Assembly: GCF_003987495.1 (NCBI RefSeq)
Contig: NZ_NGJU01000003.1
Location: 1 to 64,000 of the forward strand
Length of the DNA: 64,000 nt
Direction: 5' to 3'
Source: Vagococcus salmoninarum
Lineage (GTDB): Bacteria; Bacillota; Bacilli; Lactobacillales; Vagococcaceae
The position numbers were made by a program, and so were the translations under genes. Under the pieces are notes generated by a model that saw nothing but the letters and a program-made list of their open reading frames with translations, did no database searches and was not told the origin of the DNA. This document shows positions 61,589 through 64,000 of this stretch, piece after piece (the stretch's first letter is position 1; each line of letters begins with the position of its first letter).

Positions 61589-62284
61589 TTAAATAACGCC
61601 ATCTTCTTTTAAACTACGATAAGTATCACACCCAACAATCAGATGATCTAATATTTCGATCCCCATTAACTCCCCACATTTAACTACTCGCTTAGTGAAT
61701 TCTAAATCATTAGCAGATGGTCGGCAATCCCCAGATGGATGATTATGTACTAAAATAATCCGAGCGGCAGAACATTTAACAGCATGGTGATAAATATCCC
61801 GTGGATGAGCAATGCTTTGATTTAAACTGCCTTGAAACAATAAAACTTTTTTAATAATTTGATTCTTAGTATTTAAGTAAATCCCAATTAACTGTTCTTG
61901 GACACTGTCTCTTAGCTCCTCAATCATAACCCCAGCGATACTAGCACTTGAAGTGACTGTGCCTAGCTTAATTTGCCGTGAACGATTGACCCTGCGACTT
62001 AATTCAAAGGTAGCTACGAGTTCTAAAGCTTTAATCGGGCCAATGCCTTTAATTTTTTCCAGTTCGCTAGTGCTAGCTTGCTTTAATTCGTATAAATTCC
62101 CAAATTTATTTAGTAATTCCCCTGCCAAGGTCAGCACATCACACTCTTTTGCCCCTGTTCGCAAAACAATGGCTAATAGTTCTTGTTCCGACAAGGCTGC
62201 CCCACCTAGTTCTTGGAGTCGCTCTCGTGGTCTTAGCTCTTGAATTATGCGGGCTTCAAATTGATTTTGGTGACGACTTGCCAT
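61589..62284 (-). CDS. radC: RadC family protein (JAB/MPN domain)
   Basis: The 231-residue protein has an N-terminal HhH-like domain (LAGELLNKFGNLYELKQAST then KIKGIGPIKALEL) and a JAB/MPN domain with the metal motif HNHPSGDCRPSANDLE (about 178-193). Despite the name its role in repair is doubtful. It follows the HAD gene as in related genomes. Confidence 0.93.
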   Translation of the reverse strand: MASRHQNQFEARIIQELRPRERLQELGGAALSEQELLAIVLRTGAKECDVLTLAGELLNKFGNLYELKQASTSELEKIKGIGPIKALELVATFELSRRVNRSRQIKLGTVTSSASIAGVMIEELRDSVQEQLIGIYLNTKNQIIKKVLLFQGSLNQSIAHPRDIYHHAVKCSAARIILVHNHPSGDCRPSANDLEFTKRVVKCGELMGIEILDHLIVGCDTYRSLKEDGVI

Positions 62285-62342
62285 AAAAAAAACCTCCTAA
62301 CCGTTTCTATGTAACTAGATACGCATTCGGAGGCTTAATTTT

Positions 62343-63005
62343 TTATTTTAAATAATTGATAACTTCGTGGAGACTTGGTAAAATTTCTAAAGTCATTTCC
62401 GCAACTTCTGGTGTCGGCGCAATCATATCAGGCACCATAATGACTGGCACACCTGCCCGGTAAGATGCTAAAATCCCATTACGGGAATCTTCTAACATTA
62501 AACATTCCTCAGGTGCTAATTCAAGTTTAGCTAAGGCTTTATGGACAATTTCCGGATCTGGTTTGGCTTTTGCCACATCATCGCCAGAGATAATGTCGAT
62601 AAAGTAACGACGAATTTCCGCTTTTTCAAGTAAGATATCAATAAACTGACGTAAATTACTCGAAGCCACGATACACGGGATTTTTTCAGCTTTTAAATAA
62701 GTTAAAATCTCAATGACCCCTGGTTTGATTGGCGCTAAGCCAGCTAAGAACATCTCTTTAACTTCTAAATGCCCTTCTAAAATGAAGGCATCAATGGCAG
62801 TTCTACCAGCTTCAGCAAAATCTTCGTAATAAATCTCAGCTGTTTCTTCATCTGACAAACCAATTAAACCTCGATAATACTCTTCATCGTAATTCTTAAT
62901 ACCATGTTTTGGAGCGATTTTCATGTTCGCTTGGCAATACAAACTCTCTGTATCAAATAGCAAGCCATCCATGTCAAATATAATTCCTTTAAACGGTTTT
63001 TTCAT
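62343..63005 (-). CDS. HAD-superfamily phosphatase (beta-phosphoglucomutase-like)
   Basis: The 220-residue protein has the HAD motifs FDMDGLLFDTES (about 10-21), VASSNLRQF (about 113), KPDPEIVHKAL (about 147) and LEDSRNGILASYRAGV (about 171). The four-helix cap places it in the beta-PGM/phosphatase group. The substrate is unknown. Its ATG lies within the end of folC (17-bp overlap), so it is coupled to folC. Confidence 0.9.
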   Translation of the reverse strand: MKKPFKGIIFDMDGLLFDTESLYCQANMKIAPKHGIKNYDEEYYRGLIGLSDEETAEIYYEDFAEAGRTAIDAFILEGHLEVKEMFLAGLAPIKPGVIEILTYLKAEKIPCIVASSNLRQFIDILLEKAEIRRYFIDIISGDDVAKAKPDPEIVHKALAKLELAPEECLMLEDSRNGILASYRAGVPVIMVPDMIAPTPEVAEMTLEILPSLHEVINYLK

Positions 63006-64000
63006 TGGAACCTCCTAAGATATGTGTTCTTACTTGAGAAATGAAATACAAAGAACCAGTAATTAAAATTAAGTCAGCTGAAGTGCCAGCTTTTATTAAT
63101 TGCTCAATCCCTACTTGCCAATCTGGTAAGTGAGTTACTGGCAAATGACTTAACAAAGGATACTCCTTTAACTGATAGGCTTTTGGATAATCAAAAGTCG
63201 TCAAAAAGAGTTCTTGATTTTCAACTTCTCCTAACAAGTTTAACATACTCCCAACTTCTTTGGGCTGAATCGCGGCAAAGACGGTTTTTATAGCTTTGCC
63301 TTGGTATTCCTGTTGTAAATTATTGACTAAGACTTTAATCGCTGGCTCATTGTGTGCCCCATCTAAAATAACTAAGGGCGCTGTCTGCAGAACTTCCATC
63401 CGCCCTGGCCAAGCGACAAATTGAATGCCTGCTCTGATTGTTGCTTCAGTAGCAATATACTCAAAATCAGGCGCTACTTGGCAATATAACTCAATTGCTA
63501 AACTGGCATTTTCAATTTGGTGTTGCCCATTTAAACTAATTTCTAAATGGGGTAACGTAAATTGCTGGTTAGTAAAAGTAAAAACTTCACCAAATGCCCC
63601 TTGTTTCTCTTCCAGTTTAAACTGATACCCTTGTCCTAATTCGATTAAGGGACTTTTGAGCTTGGCGCTGACCTCACGAATGACCTTCAAAGCTACCTCT
63701 GGTAAATTACCAGTTACAACTGGTCGATAAGCTTTAATGATGCCGGCTTTTTGAGCGGCAATCTCTTCTAAAGTGTTACCTAAAATTGCCATATGATCTA
63801 AACCAATCGTTGTAATACTAGCAATCAACGGGGTAATCACATTCGTACAATCTAAGGTACCACCTAAGCCAACTTCAATAATCCCAACATCAACTTGCGC
63901 TTCTGCAAAATAAGTAAACATCATAGCTGTAATGATTTCAAATTCTGTCACACCAGCTAAGGCCGGTTGAGCATCAAGGCTGGCGACTAGAGGTTGAAAC
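62989..64000 (-). CDS. folC: Folylpolyglutamate synthase / dihydrofolate synthase (3' part)
   Basis: The minus-strand frame runs off the right edge: residues before TEFEIITAMMFTYFAEAQVD remain open to base 64000, so this is a partial gene. FolC hallmarks are VDVGIIEVGLGGTLDCTNVI, the ITTIGLDHMAILG metal-loop segment, GRMEVLQTAPLVILDGAHNE and a C-terminal domain. It adds glutamate tails to folates. The apparent internal GTG start at 63951 is not the real start. Confidence 0.93.
   Translation of the reverse strand, partial: FQPLVASLDAQPALAGVTEFEIITAMMFTYFAEAQVDVGIIEVGLGGTLDCTNVITPLIASITTIGLDHMAILGNTLEEIAAQKAGIIKAYRPVVTGNLPEVALKVIREVSAKLKSPLIELGQGYQFKLEEKQGAFGEVFTFTNQQFTLPHLEISLNGQHQIENASLAIELYCQVAPDFEYIATEATIRAGIQFVAWPGRMEVLQTAPLVILDGAHNEPAIKVLVNNLQQEYQGKAIKTVFAAIQPKEVGSMLNLLGEVENQELFLTTFDYPKAYQLKEYPLLSHLPVTHLPDWQVGIEQLIKAGTSADLILITGSLYFISQVRTHILGGSNEKTV

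Overview
The window looks like a chromosomal segment of a low-GC Gram-positive coccus of the Lactobacillales, most like Enterococcaceae (Enterococcus/Vagococcus type). The basis is gene content and order: dnaG-rpoD, glyQS under a T-box, recO-era-dgkA-ybeY-pgpH-phoH-yqeY-rpsU, glnRA with a GlnR box, a CtsR box on clpB, and folC-HAD-radC. Genus is inference. Nearly all housekeeping genes are on the minus strand.

Layout. 1-1.1 kb holds the 5' tip of a 16S rRNA gene with tandem rrn promoters and a perR gene interrupted by an in-frame TGA. 1.2-6.5 kb holds an acetyltransferase, cysK with a 17-residue leader peptide ending in Cys, and a catabolic operon (MFS transporter, TIM-barrel isomerase-like protein, RidA-like protein) divergent from a YheO/DauR-like regulator, with paired palindromic operators between them.

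6.5-19.9 kb is a mobile region at the 3' end of lepA. A 60-bp duplication of the lepA tail (6824-6883 and 19876-19935) brackets a roughly 13-kb element with a tyrosine integrase, a divergent CI/Cro-type switch, an excisionase-like protein, a DnaD-like replication protein, holin and GH25-LysM endolysin. All head, tail and packaging genes are missing. The side between the endolysin and the left att site carries AT-rich cargo: a SIR2-HerA defence pair, a tract of about 600 bp packed with hairpins (including a 37-bp palindrome and a G-run-rich arm), a Hol-Tox type I toxin-antitoxin locus, and a three-gene ABC-3C-like conflict system (Rad50-like ATPase, middle component, Mrr-like nuclease). Left of the left att lies the C-terminal stump of a second integrase with its own arm-type repeats and lepA-tail copy, so at least two elements have used this site in tandem.

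19.9-64 kb is core genome: lepA, an Eis-like acetyltransferase, clpB, pepT, Nif3, trmK, rpoD, dnaG, a PASTA-protein/ABC transporter operon with a perfect 25-bp palindrome at its promoter, a glyQ-glyS-ridA operon behind a T-box and a duplicated ~52-bp repeat, the recO-to-rpsU cluster, zur, ppsR, hom-thrB, a CzrA-like repressor, a phosphosugar mutase, glnRA, hflX-miaA, a glycerophosphodiesterase, a cold-shock gene, radC, a HAD phosphatase and the 3' part of folC.

The strongest candidates for something undescribed are the hairpin/G-run tract between the two defence modules, the ABC-3C-like system itself, and the cysK leader peptide.
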